In this document: positions 12,501 to 23,276 of the stretch, in pieces
Position numbering within the stretch: the first letter of the stretch is position 1
How the letters are laid out: each line of letters begins with the position of its first letter
Assembly (NCBI RefSeq): GCF_028858725.1
Contig: NC_084761.1
Coordinates: forward strand, 37,374,501-37,438,500
Direction: 5' to 3'
Source of the DNA: Colius striatus
Taxonomy: Eukaryota > Chordata > Aves > Coliiformes > Coliidae
DNA length: 64,000 bases
The notes under the pieces: model-generated
Seen by the model: only the letters and a program-made list of their open reading frames with translations
The model's database searches: none
What the model was told of the DNA's origin: nothing
Translations under genes and position numbers: made by a program

Positions 12501-14500
12501 TTTGCTTAGAAGCAATATATGCTGTGTAGGGAAAAAAAAAAAAAAAAAAAAACACATCATCTCAACTATCAGAGACTGCAGCATCCTGTGATTTAACACA
12601 GCCACCAGACAGACCACTGCTTCTCAGGACAAAGTCTGCATGCTCAGTTCAACAGTCCAGGAAGTTTCAGACACCCAGGCAGCTGGCAGCTATGTATTTA
12701 ACACTTTCCATAGTTAATACGATTTTTGGCAGGGAAAAGTCAGGTGTTCTCTCTTGTCACAACATTTCATGACACTAAAAAATAATGATTAATGATCTAA
12801 GAATAAAGAATGTAAATTGTGGTTAAGATGAAGGCAAGTCATCCAAACAAGACTATCTTACTAGGCCATCTGGAGCTCTCCCTGAGGACAGTGTGACCTT
12901 CATCTCCTCAGCTTCTGCTGTCCAAAAATTTTTTCCATTAACAAATGCATCTTCTACCCTTAATAGTTATCCTCATGCCATTCAGAATCCCATAAAGTAC
13001 TTCAAGTAGTTTCATTCTCACCAAAAACCTTAAAAAATTTTAATGCAAGATGTATTTCACGATTTTTATTAGGTGGGCAGTGTTTTTTTTCAGCCAAGCA
13101 CCAAAGATCATGCAGGCACTGAAGTACACAACCAAGGTTTGATTGAAAACCTCACAGAAGAAGATGCAACTAGACAAAACTTGCTTTCCATAATCACGTA
13201 CTGATATAAATTGCATTGCCACAGATATTATTTTACTTTTCCTCCTTATAACATTTTTTTTTTTGGTTTGGGCTCCCCTCCTCCTTGGAAAAAGCATAAT
13301 ACAGATTTAAGCCTGATCATTTCCACAGGCCATTTTAAAAACACTCTTCCTCATCACCACAATGAGCTTCATAGGGTACATTTTCACACACACATGAAGT
13401 ATGCCCCATCCTGAAAACAGTTTCTTTGCAAGAAACTCACTTTCCCTGAGAACATAAGAACCATCTTCTGAAGTGCTGGACAGGCTCGACTCAGGGATGG
13501 GAGTCCACATCTCTTGAGCATTAGCACTCCTGGCACTGGGCATGCTGCCAGGCATTTATATCCTCCAAGAGCATGACCTGGCACCATTTGGTTCAGGTGA
13601 GGAACAATTGACAGCAGGCAGAGACAACCGCACCCAGGACACTGTACAGCCCCAAGTAATAAGTTTTACCTCACGCTCCTGCAGGTTCAAGGAGCACTGA
13701 TCAGAGTCTGCATGGCCTTATTAAATTAATATTGATTTGGGTTTCCACCCAAGGGCTTAAACTCCAAAACTACAAATGGATACAGACCATGCCAGACAGG
13801 ATCCCCTGTCCTCCACAGCCTTCGCTCCCCATGGCGGGGGTGGGGGCGGGGGGTGGGGGGGGAATGTCAGACGCTTCTCTGGGGTCCGCAGCCCTGTTCG
13901 GGCCCTCACGGGAGGGAAATGTCCTATCCGTCCCCTCACACCTGCCTTCGGGGGCCTTCCCGTCCGCGCCGAGGACCTGCCACCGCCCAGGGCGCAGCCG
14001 GACGCGGCAGCAGGGCAGTCGCACTTCCTCCGCCCGCAGGGAGCCGTGCCTGGACAGCGCGGCCCACCAGGTCTCCTCGGGACGCAACACAAGCGCCTCG
14101 GCGACACTGCGCGGAAGGATGACACCACAGAGAAGCAGCCTGGGCCGGGAGAAGGGGCGACAGGCCCAACACCCTGAGGTGTCCCCACTTCCCGCCTGCC
14201 CCAGGGGCAACTCACCGCACCGGGTGGGGGGCATGTCGGAGCCCACCGGAACGGCAGGACAGGCCCCGCGGCCCGGCTCCCTCCCCGCGCGTCGCGACCT
14301 GGCGTGTAAGAGGAGGGGAGGGAGCCGGGCAGAGGGAAACGGTGGCCCCCGCCTACCTCCAGCGTCTTCACCAGGACCCACATGTAGGCCTCGGAAATGC
14401 CCAGCGAGACACCCAGCGCCGAGGGCAGCACGATGAGGCCGAACACTAGCGCCAGCCACACCGCGCCCAGCCGCGCCACCGCCGACCCCACGTCCTCCAT
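1..14500 (-). CDS. GPAT3: Glycerol-3-phosphate acyltransferase 3, 5' part (coding exons 1-2; runs off left edge)
   Basis: GPAT3 is an ER membrane enzyme that acylates glycerol-3-phosphate to lysophosphatidic acid, the first step of glycerolipid and triacylglycerol synthesis. Coding exon 1 is 14500-14357: it starts [15 protein letters not shown], contains the hydrophobic stretch [20 protein letters not shown] and ends in VKTLE, followed by a GTAGGC donor. This closely follows the human N-terminus ([21 protein letters not shown]). Exon 2 is 5641-5569 (73 bp): after an AACAG acceptor it reads [12 protein letters not shown] and ends in phase 1 at a GTGAGA donor. WATIRIEKG is also in human GPAT3. 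I found no exon 3 in 1-5568, so the catalytic NHxxxxD and FPEG exons must lie beyond the left edge. Intron 1 is 8.7 kb and carries a solo LTR. Start choice: the ATG is conserved with human and lies in a CpG island. The neighbour at 25-43 kb is a same-strand paralogue; this copy looks like the orthologue of mammalian GPAT3. Confidence 0.9.
727..1375 (-). mobile_element. CR1 LINE, 5'-truncated, minus strand
   Basis: The left end (catagaatcatagaatgg) is the reverse complement of the CR1 3' terminal repeat. The body follows the avian CR1 3' untranslated region and the end of ORF2. On the minus strand the frame reads [19 protein letters not shown], a hallmark of the C-terminal part of avian CR1 ORF2. 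The element is heavily 5'-truncated, as is usual for CR1. It lies in GPAT3 intron 2. Confidence 0.9.
1376..2685. other. GPAT3 intron 2 sequence without a recognised element
   Basis: Mixed-composition intronic DNA between a CR1 and an LTR. Short open frames occur on both strands, but none is protein-like or framed by convincing splice sites. A (TTG)n-rich patch at about 1,390-1,415 lies at the CR1 edge. Confidence 0.5.
2690..3604 (+). mobile_element. Avian LTR (solo, old), same family as 43.6-44.6 kb
   Basis: The segment starts with a block (gtggcctctgtaagaagttgc) like the 5' part of the avian LTR consensus I remember. It then has a run of 'cccatgg' and 'gtgac...gtgggga' units, a 'tcctctgaggaggaggaaggag' block and 'tttctctccctaagttgagc', and it ends in 'gctggccttaaaccatgaca'. 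That end agrees with the usual TG...CA LTR termini. No viral internal region lies beside it. The left boundary is approximate (within 50 bp). It is an old fossil. Confidence 0.6.
3605..5568. other. GPAT3 intron 2, no recognised feature
   Basis: AT-leaning intronic sequence upstream (in + coordinates) of exon 2. I looked on the minus strand for GPAT3 exon 3 (the EDEVTxRFSSE and VSWNLL region) and did not find it. Short frames here show no similarity that I recognise. Confidence 0.5.
5642..10995. other. GPAT3 intron 1, proximal 5.3 kb, no recognised element
   Basis: Non-repetitive intronic DNA. The longest open frame is 105 codons (minus strand, 7,991-8,308) and looks like chance. No CR1 3' end, LTR edge, tRNA or simple repeat of note is seen. 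Confidence 0.5.
10996..11570 (+). mobile_element. Solo LTR with 5 bp target-site duplication (avian ERV, tcctggtttc type)
   Basis: A 575 bp LTR of the avian family whose copies begin (TG)TCCTGGTTTC..GGATAGAGTTAA and end GTTAAACCACGACA. The landmarks are in order: tcctggtttccactaggat, the cagctgacccaaac block, a ttattattgtt-rich stretch, tatctcaaccca, and the end gctaaaccacaacg. The sequence ctagc stands immediately before it (10991-10995) and immediately after it (11571-11575), a 5 bp target-site duplication as expected for an ERV insertion. No internal region remains, so it is a solo LTR left by LTR-LTR recombination. It lies antisense to GPAT3 in intron 1. Confidence 0.85.
11576..13780. other. 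GPAT3 intron 1, 5' portion, no recognised gene
   Basis: Intronic sequence with a 20+ bp A-run near 12,531-12,552 and another at about 12,107-12,118. It has no coding signal. GC content rises sharply after about 13,790, at the edge of the CpG island. Confidence 0.5.
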
Positions 14501-14650
14501 CCCGGGCCACCGCCCCACGCCGCCGCTGAGATACGCGAGAACTCTCCCTCGTCCCCACCGTCTAAAGCGCTGCGGCCGCCCGCGGCCCGCCCCCGGCCCG
14601 CCCCGCTGCGCTGCGCTCCGCCTTCCAGGGACGGGCAAGGACAGGAACGG
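13790..14650 (-). promoter_or_regulatory. GPAT3: CpG island spanning GPAT3 exon 1 and promoter
   Basis: About 860 bp of very GC-rich, CpG-dense DNA covers GPAT3 coding exon 1 (14357-14500), the start of intron 1 and the region just 5' of the ATG. There is no obvious TATA box within 100 bp upstream on the minus strand. This fits a broad, constitutive CpG promoter. The long open frames here on both strands (up to 293 codons) come from low stop-codon density in GC-rich DNA. Confidence 0.75.
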
Positions 14651-17600
14651 CGGTGGGGGCAGTCGTTGGGGTTGGAGGGGGCTACTGGCATTTTATTTCA
14701 GTAGATGTTCCAACAGCAAGCGTCTTCCTGTAAAAGGGGAACAGAGGGTTCTCCTTACCAAACACATCTTTTGGAAGCACACGGCCGGGGAGAGGGGGCT
14801 TCACTTTAGGAGGTGAGGCGCAGGGGACAGAAGGCAGCTAAAAATAGGTCACATCGGCACAAACACTCCTCATGTAGGGAAAACGGCTCCAAGGCAGCTG
14901 GAGAGGAGGGTGGCAGTACTGCCATAGAGTACCATGGGGCTTCATGGCAGTATGGGTGCCTGGGCAGGAGAGCCGTAAGGAAGACCAAAAATAGCAGCCC
15001 TGGAAGTAAAAGAGAAAATGAAAATTGGGGAAAGATCCTGGATCTAGGAATCATAAAGTAGATGAGGATCCTGGATCTAGAAATGATAAAGTAGATAAAG
15101 ACAGCAAAAAAACTTCACAAAAAAGTGACAAAGTCTGCATTTGAGCCAGCAGCATGCCTGGTCCACCTTGTGTGGTCTCATGCCTTGAGCTGGGAAGAGA
15201 AATTGGCCCTGAGAGTACCCAGCCAGGCACTAGGCATATGCCAAGAGAAACAAAACTGCTAGAGAAGGATTTTATCTGCCCAGGCCTATACATGGCAGTC
15301 ATATACCTCTTGATATGAGGCCAAGAAAGTGGTGTTAGCAGAAAGAGACTGATGCAGAAAAGGGATGACAGCTTTGCAGAAGCATCCTGGAAGAATGAAA
15401 GAACATTTTCCTCCAGGAAAAAAGGCCTTTAGCCTGATATCCATAAACATATTTCACAGGCATTTCCTCAAAAAGGAACATTTGATTTCCATCTCCATAT
15501 TCAAGGTCAGAAATGTATCTAAGAGCCAACTGCTTAGGATCCAAGGAAAAACCTGAATTAGACTCCAAGGCCTTAAATATTTCCAGGGGAGTCATGTGGA
15601 CAAAGGTGTTGGATTCTGGCTCCTATTTTTGTCTCTGGCACTGCGTCATCTTGGACAAGTCTTCTCTGCTCACAGTGTCTCACCTCTGCTCCCACTCCTT
15701 GCCTCATCTAGTTAGATAATTTCTCTGAGGCAGAGACAAGATGATCCTTGATAAAGCCTCTGGGCACAGCCACCACAGGAACAATCATCCATTGAGATCT
15801 GAGATTGACAACCAGCACTTCAATGTTTTCATCCCTCTGTTTAGTTGTGATCATACCCGAAAGGCTCAGTTAGGACTGGAGGCAGTAGTCTGTCAGTTCC
15901 CTAAACAGATTAATGCAGGAGTCCCTACTCCAAAGAGCTGTACTACAAGTGGTTTTCAAATCTTACAGGGGTGTATGGACCCAAGTCAATTAAGAGTACT
16001 CAAAATCTGGAACAGAAATAAGTCAAAAGAACATTACTTTCCAAACTGGGTGATATTCACAACACATACACCCATAGGTAGCTTACTTTAAGTTTGTATT
16101 TTGTCTATTGCTTTACAAGCACCATGTGATACAGGGCATTTGCTCATGAGTTTTCATCCGTAGTGCAAATGTTAGAGGCCAGAGGTTGGATGAGTTGGTT
16201 GGTTTGTTTTTGCCTGGCATTAGGGAGCAGAAGTCTCCATGCAAGGACAGATAGTTACAGTGGACACTGTCTACAATACAACGTTCACAGTAACATGTCA
16301 CAGATTTCATCTCCATTAAATTTCAACATCCTCATTTAGATAGTAACATCTAAAATTGCCATGTGAAGCAAGGATTGCAATACACATAATCCTGCACAAG
16401 GCAAAGCTCTTTGTGTTTGTTGACAAAACCTTGAAAACTGAAAATAAAGAACGTGTTTGATTTAATCAAGATGCTTGTTTACCTTTGTTTTGATAACAGG
16501 CAAAGAAGTCTTGACTCAGCACAGTGTATGTCGAATTTGGTGGCATATGGCAAATTCACGAATCTTAGAGGGCTGAAATCCATTGGTGCCCCTGAAGCAT
16601 CAAATAAAGTTATGGCAGTCTCTCTACTGGTAACATTCATCACCTGGAATTAAGGCACCATTTCTCTGCTACAGTAGCCAGGCTATTGGACCTACTGCCA
16701 CTACTACAGGCTCCATAAACAAATAATGGGAACTGAGCAGTCCCTGGCAACATTTGTGTTTTAGAGCAAGGGAAGGGGACTGGTTCTATCCCCTCCATCA
16801 TCACACATCAGTGGGGAATAAAAATATGTCAAAAAAGGGGTTTTTTCATAGGAGGCAGTTTCAGGCACAGACAACCATTCTGTGTAAGTTGATCAGAAGC
16901 AGGACTGAGGCAAGACTTACACGTAAACAGAAACTCTTATTTTCCCTTTCACGCTTGCATGAATATTTCACAAAGCCATCAATGTTAAATCAGGGAAAAA
17001 AAATCAATTCTGTTCTTGAGTTGCTTGAAGAACCACATCCTGTGCCTGGGACAGCAGGAAGGAAACATGCCCGCTAACCTGACAGATGCCTCCTAGGGAT
17101 ACAGCTGGTGGCAAAGTCCTATCATGAATGTGCTGAAGTTCGTCTTTCACACTTATCTTGCATTCCCATCAAAGAATAGCTGGCTGTTAATTGCAAAAAC
17201 TGTTGACTTATTTAAAAAGAAAAAAATCAAACAGCTTGCTCTCTTTGCCTAGTGACCTTTGACTTTTAAAAGATAGAGCTGTTGTAAACCATAGATCATT
17301 TGTCTACTGATAAATTGGTTTCTAATTAATCCATCATTACATTTTACTTGCTCTGTAGCTTGTGAAGACAATTTCTCGACATCACAGTGAGCCTGTTCTC
17401 CTAAAAGAGGAGGACTGTTTTCTGTCAAGCACTTAGACCATACTTTCAGCATAGGTAAGACAGCATGATTCCACTTGAGGCATGAAAAGAGTGCTAGTTT
17501 TAACAATTTTACAGGCATTCGTTTTTTGAAGGCCTGTCTTATGTACAAAAGCTATGTGTAGTCATACTTTCTAGTGGAGTATTTTCCAGTAACAAGTGCA

Positions 17601-19915
17601 AACTGTGAGAAAGAAACATCCCATGAAAATGCATCAGTTGATAAACTTGGAAGAAAACATTTTCATATATCCAATTTTTCAATTCATTTCACAAAGCACA
17701 GTGCATTAAAAAAAAAGCTTCATTTGAAATTATATGCTTCAAGTTTATCTAACCCAGGTGCTCTGAATGGAACCAAAAAGTTTTGGTTGTTTTTTTAACT
17801 TTGTGAGAAGTTACCAAGATTCTCAATTTTTGTTCTAGTAACACTAGTAAAAAAGATATTTTTATGTCTGTAGTAAGAATACATTTACATTCATTGCCTT
17901 GATACACACAGATATGTAATGCAATGCATGATTTTAACTAGGGATAGGATTGAATCAAAGGCTGACAAAAAGCACGTGTGAAATTCTCACCAAATCTACC
18001 ACACTGCTTTTCTGAACAGTTTCTTTTATGTTACTTTGACTGTATTTAATTTATCCCACTTAGTTATCACAGCCTAACATGTTTTCATGGTGTGTGAGAT
18101 GGCTGCAGATTCCTAGGATGAGGGAAATCTTGTTGAACAGAGTGGGGAAGGAAGCCCAAACAGCCTCACCTTTTGTGGCCGCTGCGCTCTCCCTTTGCTG
18201 AGTTATTGCACACACTATTGCCTCCTGGTAGGTCAGATCTAATAAAAAGTAGCTTTTCATTTGTCTCTTGTCAGTGGAGCTGGGCAGCTTCAGAATATCT
18301 ATCAGTTTCATCTCATGTAAATATCTCTATTTTATTAGAAATAAATAGGGTTAGGATAGTTATCCTGGTACTGCTTTTTGTCTTCTGCTGCTGAGGGATG
18401 GCAGGTAGCCAGCAAACCACTCAGGGGAATTCTACATGCTCTCGTCTGTCTTCTGGCAGCAGGCAGGTCATGCTTTCTATCCATCAGTATATTTGCTATA
18501 ACTCACTGTAAAATTGATGCCTTTATACAAGGAAAACAGTGTTTTCAGTTTCACTTTGTATCTGGGAACCTAAGTGAAATTTTACCTTCTACTGTCAGGG
18601 ACCTCCAATTCTTATTACACTGAAAATAAATACAGGTAGCCTGGCTTCTGTGTACCCTTAAAGTTTGGCAGTGTGTTTTGAAGGAGCTGCAGCCTCATAT
18701 GTTGTCTCCAGCAAGGATGAGGGCTCTTAAGCACTTCACAAACACGGTGCACAGGCGTGCCCCACCTAAAAAAACAAACTTCCACAATTTAGAAATTCAG
18801 GTTTCTAAGAGTTTATCAATCCAGCTACAGTTAAACCTCTGAGTTTACTTTCCCGTAACAGCAAGTGGGAAAATGTGAACACCTGAGAGGGACATAAGCA
18901 GAAGCAAGCAGAAACAGAGCAGTTTCTAGCTAGAAAAGCTATCAGGAACACTCTGTGGTGGAGAAAACTGTAGGGCCCAGAGGCTGCACACATGCCTCAC
19001 ACAGCCTTGAGTATCTCAGAGGTGCCTGTGCTGTGACTCAGTAAGAAACTGAGTCTTTAATGCTGGAGAGGGAAGAGAGAGGAGAGGGATCCTCTCTAGT
19101 GCAATGGTCATATGAAAAAATCCCAGGGGCAAGTGCTTCCAGGTGTTCAGCATCCAGTGCTTTTCATTTGGATGCCCTAAGCATAGGCTTTGTTGTCATT
19201 TGGCCTCCCATCTACGGCAGGGTTTTATCACTTAAATCATAAAAGCTGAGACTCCCCATTAGTCTTGGAAACAGGACCTTGAGACCTCTCTAGCAAGCAA
19301 CACATTTGCACATTTTTCAGTAAGATGTCTCATTTCTGCAAGTTGCTAAATATGCTAGCATTTATACAACAAAATATTTAAGTTCGTACTTAAAGCTGGG
19401 TTCTGCAGCAGTAGAACTGCATCAGAAGTCAACTCAGCAACAGTCTTCCCTTCATAATTTTCAAAGTATCTGCACTGTACTAACAAAACCAGCTGGTAAC
19501 CTTCACCACTGTGTTAACTAAGAAGTGCCTTTGTATCTGTGAGTATCTGTCTATGCAGACACCATCTTCAAAGCAACCATTTTCTACAGACAAGCCAGCA
19601 GACATGCAGGAATCTGTGGCATCAAACATAAGGAGCATGCCACAGGAATCGAACCTCCTTTTACTGTCCACCATGACTTAATGCCTGGTAGCCTGACTTT
19701 TTACTGCTCTTGGAGAGGAGGAACAGTGAATGTATATGTATCACTGCAGAGCTTCATGAGCTCTTTAATGACTTAAGCTTTCAATATAACAAAATTACCA
19801 CGTTATATGATACTGTACTTCTCAAGCCAGTATTTTAAGGAAGGGGAAAACATGGTGATGTTCAGTAAATTAACTTGCCTTTACTTTCTTTTTTTAATTT
19901 TTTCTTTTTTTTTTA
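14651..19915. other. Intergenic DNA between GPAT3 and its paralogue
   Basis: No gene recognised. It holds a 33 bp direct tandem duplication (15034-15066 and 15067-15099) and two moderately protein-like minus-strand frames, 15,335-15,595 and 17,249-17,548, that I could not assign (see findings). The rest looks like ordinary AT-rich avian intergenic sequence. Confidence 0.5.
15034..15099. repeat. Tandem duplication, two 33 bp units
   Basis: Both units begin gatcctggatctag and contain ataaagtagat. They differ at only a few positions. The duplication lies in intergenic DNA with no evident function. Confidence 0.85.
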
Positions 19916-19918
19916 AGT

Positions 19919-20215
19919 GATAGAATCATAGAATGGTTTGAGTTGGAGGGGACCTTAAAGATGATCTTGTTCCAACTCCCCTGCCATAGGCAAGGGACAC
20001 CTTGCACTAGACCAAGTTTCTCAAAGCCCCATCCAGCCTGGCTTTGAACCCTTCCATGGATGGGGTAATCACAGCCTCTCTGGGCAACCTGTTGCAGTGC
20101 CTCACCACCCTCACTATGAAGAAATTCTTCCTAATACCGAATCTAAACCTACCCTCTGTCATTTAAAAACAATTATCCCCTGTCCTACCCTATGTTAAGG
20201 CTTGTACTTCCTGAA
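19919..20215 (-). mobile_element. CR1 LINE 3' fragment, minus strand
   Basis: It begins with tagaatcatagaatggttt, the reverse complement of the CR1 3' end. It continues with the CR1 3' region (ttggaggggaccttaaagat; tccaactcccctgccat; agcctggctttgaac). The segment from 20,216 on is not clearly CR1. The copy is about 300 bp and is a subfamily distinct from the next copy at 20.67 kb. Confidence 0.9.
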
Positions 20216-20670
20216 AGAGCGTTATAAAGTGTCCTCACGGCAGTCAAACTGGAGCACAGCGCTGCCACCTCCTGGTCCCTCAGTAAGAGCGACCCGTCCC
20301 GGTTCGACACAGCAAGCAGGCTGAGAGATGAAATGTATTCACTTAATGCACCCACCAGATTCCCGTGTCACGCCTACAGTGCAAAGAGTGACGGTGCGGC
20401 ATGCAAAGAACAACTTGAAAGCCCAAATGTGTAAGACAGCATCTAGATAAAAAACAGCCCCAGCTCAAATCTAACATAAATCTATTTTTTATATAGATAT
20501 CTCTCCTTATAATCCCTCGTAGGTGTATTTTATACAATGATATTAATAAAAAGAAATAGAGCAATTATTTGGAGTCTAACATACATGTGTACATACTTGC
20601 ATCTTACATCAAGTTATAAATTATATGAGTAAAGGAGGTTGCCCATACCATACATGATGATCATTAAAAA
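20216..20670. other. Short intergenic gap between two CR1 copies
   Basis: Unassigned DNA with a small GC-rich stretch near 20,240-20,310. No coding or RNA gene signal is seen. Confidence 0.4.
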
Positions 20671-21345
20671 AATAATCATAGAATGGTAGGGGTTGGAAGG
20701 GACCTTTAGAGATCATCTAGTCCAACCCCCCTGCAGAAGCAGGTCAACCTAGATCAGGTCACACAGGAATATGTCCAAGTGGGTCTTGAAGACTTCCAAG
20801 GAAGGAGACTCCACAACCTCCTTGGGCAGCCTGTGCCAGGTCTTCCTCACCCTCACAGTAAAATAGGGTTTTTTTACATTTAAATGGAACTTTTTGTGCT
20901 CCAGCTTCATCCCATTAGCCCTTGTCCTGTTACTAGATACAACAGAAAAAAGGGATGCCCCAACCTCCTGCCACCCACCCTTTAGATATTTGTAAATATT
21001 AACAAGATCACCTCTCAGTCTCCTCTTTTCTAGACTAAACAGCCTCAGTTCCTGCAGCCTTTTCTCATAAGAAAGATGTTCCAGTCCCCTGATCGTCTTG
21101 GTGGCCCTATGCTGGACTCTCTCCAGAAGTTTTCTGTCCCTCAAGCTGAGGAGCCCAGAACTGGACACAGGACACCACATGAGGCCTCACCAGGGCAGAG
21201 TAGAGGGGGAGAAGAACCTGCCTCAACCTGCTGGATACAGTCTTCTTGATGCATCCCAGGCTGCCATTGGCCTTCTTGGCCATGAGGGCACATTGCTGGC
21301 TCATGGTTAGTTTATTATCAATCAAGACTCCCAAGTCTCTTTATT
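20671..21345 (-). mobile_element. CR1 LINE, end of ORF2 plus 3' region, minus strand
   Basis: The left end (aatcatagaatggtagggg) is the CR1 3' terminus. On the minus strand, a 143-codon frame at 21,180-20,749 and an overlapping frame further upstream read typical avian CR1 ORF2 C-terminal sequence: [20 protein letters not shown], then [23 protein letters not shown] and [18 protein letters not shown]. The protein frame needs a frame change between these two parts, so it is a dead copy. It is relatively well preserved, and so younger than the 37.5 kb fragment. Confidence 0.92.
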
Positions 21346-22680
21346 ATATAATTGATAAACACGGTATTTAGTGCAGGAACAAATGAATGTTTATGATATA
21401 GTTACAAAATGGTCACAAAATAATTTAATAGATGAGTGTATATACTCGAAAGGTAGTGTTTAATAGATGTTTCATATAAAAAGAAGAAATATACATTTCC
21501 TAACCTATTTCTTAAAAGCCCAATATGCAATGATATAGTATTTTCTCCAATATTATTCAATTTAATATCCACCGTGTAGATATTGAATGTGTTTCACCAC
21601 ATGCATCTTTTGTGTAGTCAAATACAAATAGCAGGAGACATCAGCTGATGTCAATAATCCATAACTGCACACAAAAATCATGACTACGGATTAGTAAAGC
21701 AATTATCATATTAAAAGAGTTCAACAGGGCTCAACATACTGTAAAATTAGAAATCAGTCAATACCATGGCCATTATACAGAACATCATCGATTGGATGTA
21801 CTAAATGCTAGCCTTGATGACAATTGATCACAATGAACCCTGCTCACAAAGGAGTCTGGTACACTAATTGAGGAGACATTGCTAGATAGAATAATAAATA
21901 GAGGAGGAGGAGGCGAAAAATGACTACAAAGCTGAGGTCTTTCATGTGTGTACAACAACAAAAAAGCAGCAATAAGCAAGGAAGGCCTCTGCCATATGCC
22001 CACTGATTTCTATGCCTACTTTTCAAAAAGCAAATGAACCTGTGAATCCTTTGTAGGTCATCCCCACAATCTGTATCACAGCTGGGAAATACTCAAAAGA
22101 ACCTGAGCAACAGATATTTCATCTCAGCATATACATTTTCAAAAGCAAATCCCTCAGCAAGAAAACCTAGAGGTCCCATCCGTAACACATCTGTGACCTA
22201 TCTCCACAGGTCTGTTTGAAATCAGACCTCAAACTGCACACTAACCAGAAATGTTCCTTGGAGAGCTCTGAGGATAAAAAAACCTCCACAAGGTGAAGAG
22301 CTGACCAGGCTGCTTTCCTTGTTTTCACTCAGGACAAGTTGCATGAGGAAGACATTGAGTCAAACATTGCATCATCAAATTCATCCCTAACTCCTTAATG
22401 TTCTCACTACAGCTCAAGGAAATGTGTGATGGTGGAAAAAAAAGTTCCTAACATCTCCTTTATTATTATGAAAACACCTTTTCTTCTTAGGGTGTCACCA
22501 GTCCCAAATCAGGAGCAAAGAGCATCAAGGTACTGAAGAAACTCATCACAGCAAATGCAGGTGTCATACTGCATTCAAGAGCATCCCAGGGTCACCAACT
22601 CTACTCAATTTTAAAATACAAATAAAAGGTCAGGGATTAGACCCATACCTGATTCTGAAGCAACTAAAGGTCAAAATACA
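21346..22680. other. Intergenic DNA, no recognised feature
   Basis: AT-rich sequence between two CR1 copies. No open frame exceeds about 75 codons, and no repeat end or RNA gene is recognised. Confidence 0.45.
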
Positions 22681-22684
22681 TCCT

Positions 22685-23276
22685 GGCTTGTATCAGAAAT
22701 AGTGTGACCAGCAGCACCAAGGAAGTGATTGTCCCCTTGTGCTCAGTGCTAGTGAGGCTGCACCTCAACTATTGTGTCCAGTTCTGGACCCCTCACTACA
22801 AGAAGGACACTGAGGTGCTAGAGTATGTCCAAAAATGGACAACAAAGCTGGTGAAGGATCTGGAGAAGAAGTCTGATGAGAAGCAGCTGAGGAAGCTAGG
22901 GATGTTTAGCCTGGAGAAGGGGAGACTGAGAGGAGACCTGATCACTCCCTACAACTACCTCAAAGGAGGTTGTAGTGAGGTGGAAGTTGGTCTCTTTTCC
23001 AAAGTAATGAATGATAGGACAAGAGGAAATGGCCTTAAGTTGCACCGGGGGAGGTTTAGATTGGACATAAAGAAGAACTTTTTCCCTAAGAGGGTTATTA
23101 AGCATTGGAATGGGCTGCTCAGAGAGGTGGTGGAGTCATCATCTCTAGAGATATTCAAAAGACACAAAGATGAGGTGCTGAGTGACATGGTTTAGTGGTG
23201 GGCTTAGCAGTGTTAAGTTAGTGGTTGGACTTTATGATCTTTAAGGTCTGTTCCAACCAAAACAATTCTATGATTT
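22685..23276 (+). mobile_element. CR1 LINE, plus strand, with 163-codon ORF2 tail
   Basis: The plus-strand frame 22,704-23,195 reads [34 protein letters not shown] and [13 protein letters not shown], which is the C-terminal tail of CR1 ORF2. The 3' end is the CR1 terminus, ttccaaccaaaacaattctatgattt (split here: ttccaaccaaaac, then attctatgattt). It is 5'-truncated and in the opposite orientation to the CR1 copies at 20-21 kb. Confidence 0.92.

Noticed and set aside
13757-14638. Open frames of 234-293 codons on both strands over the GPAT3 CpG island
   Set aside because: They are stop-poor only because the DNA is GC-rich. They read through the GPAT3 exon 1 donor into the intron, and only the 48 residues of exon 1 resemble a known protein.
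22704-23195. 163-codon plus-strand frame as a host gene
   Set aside because: It is the C-terminal tail of CR1 ORF2 directly followed by the CR1 3' end.
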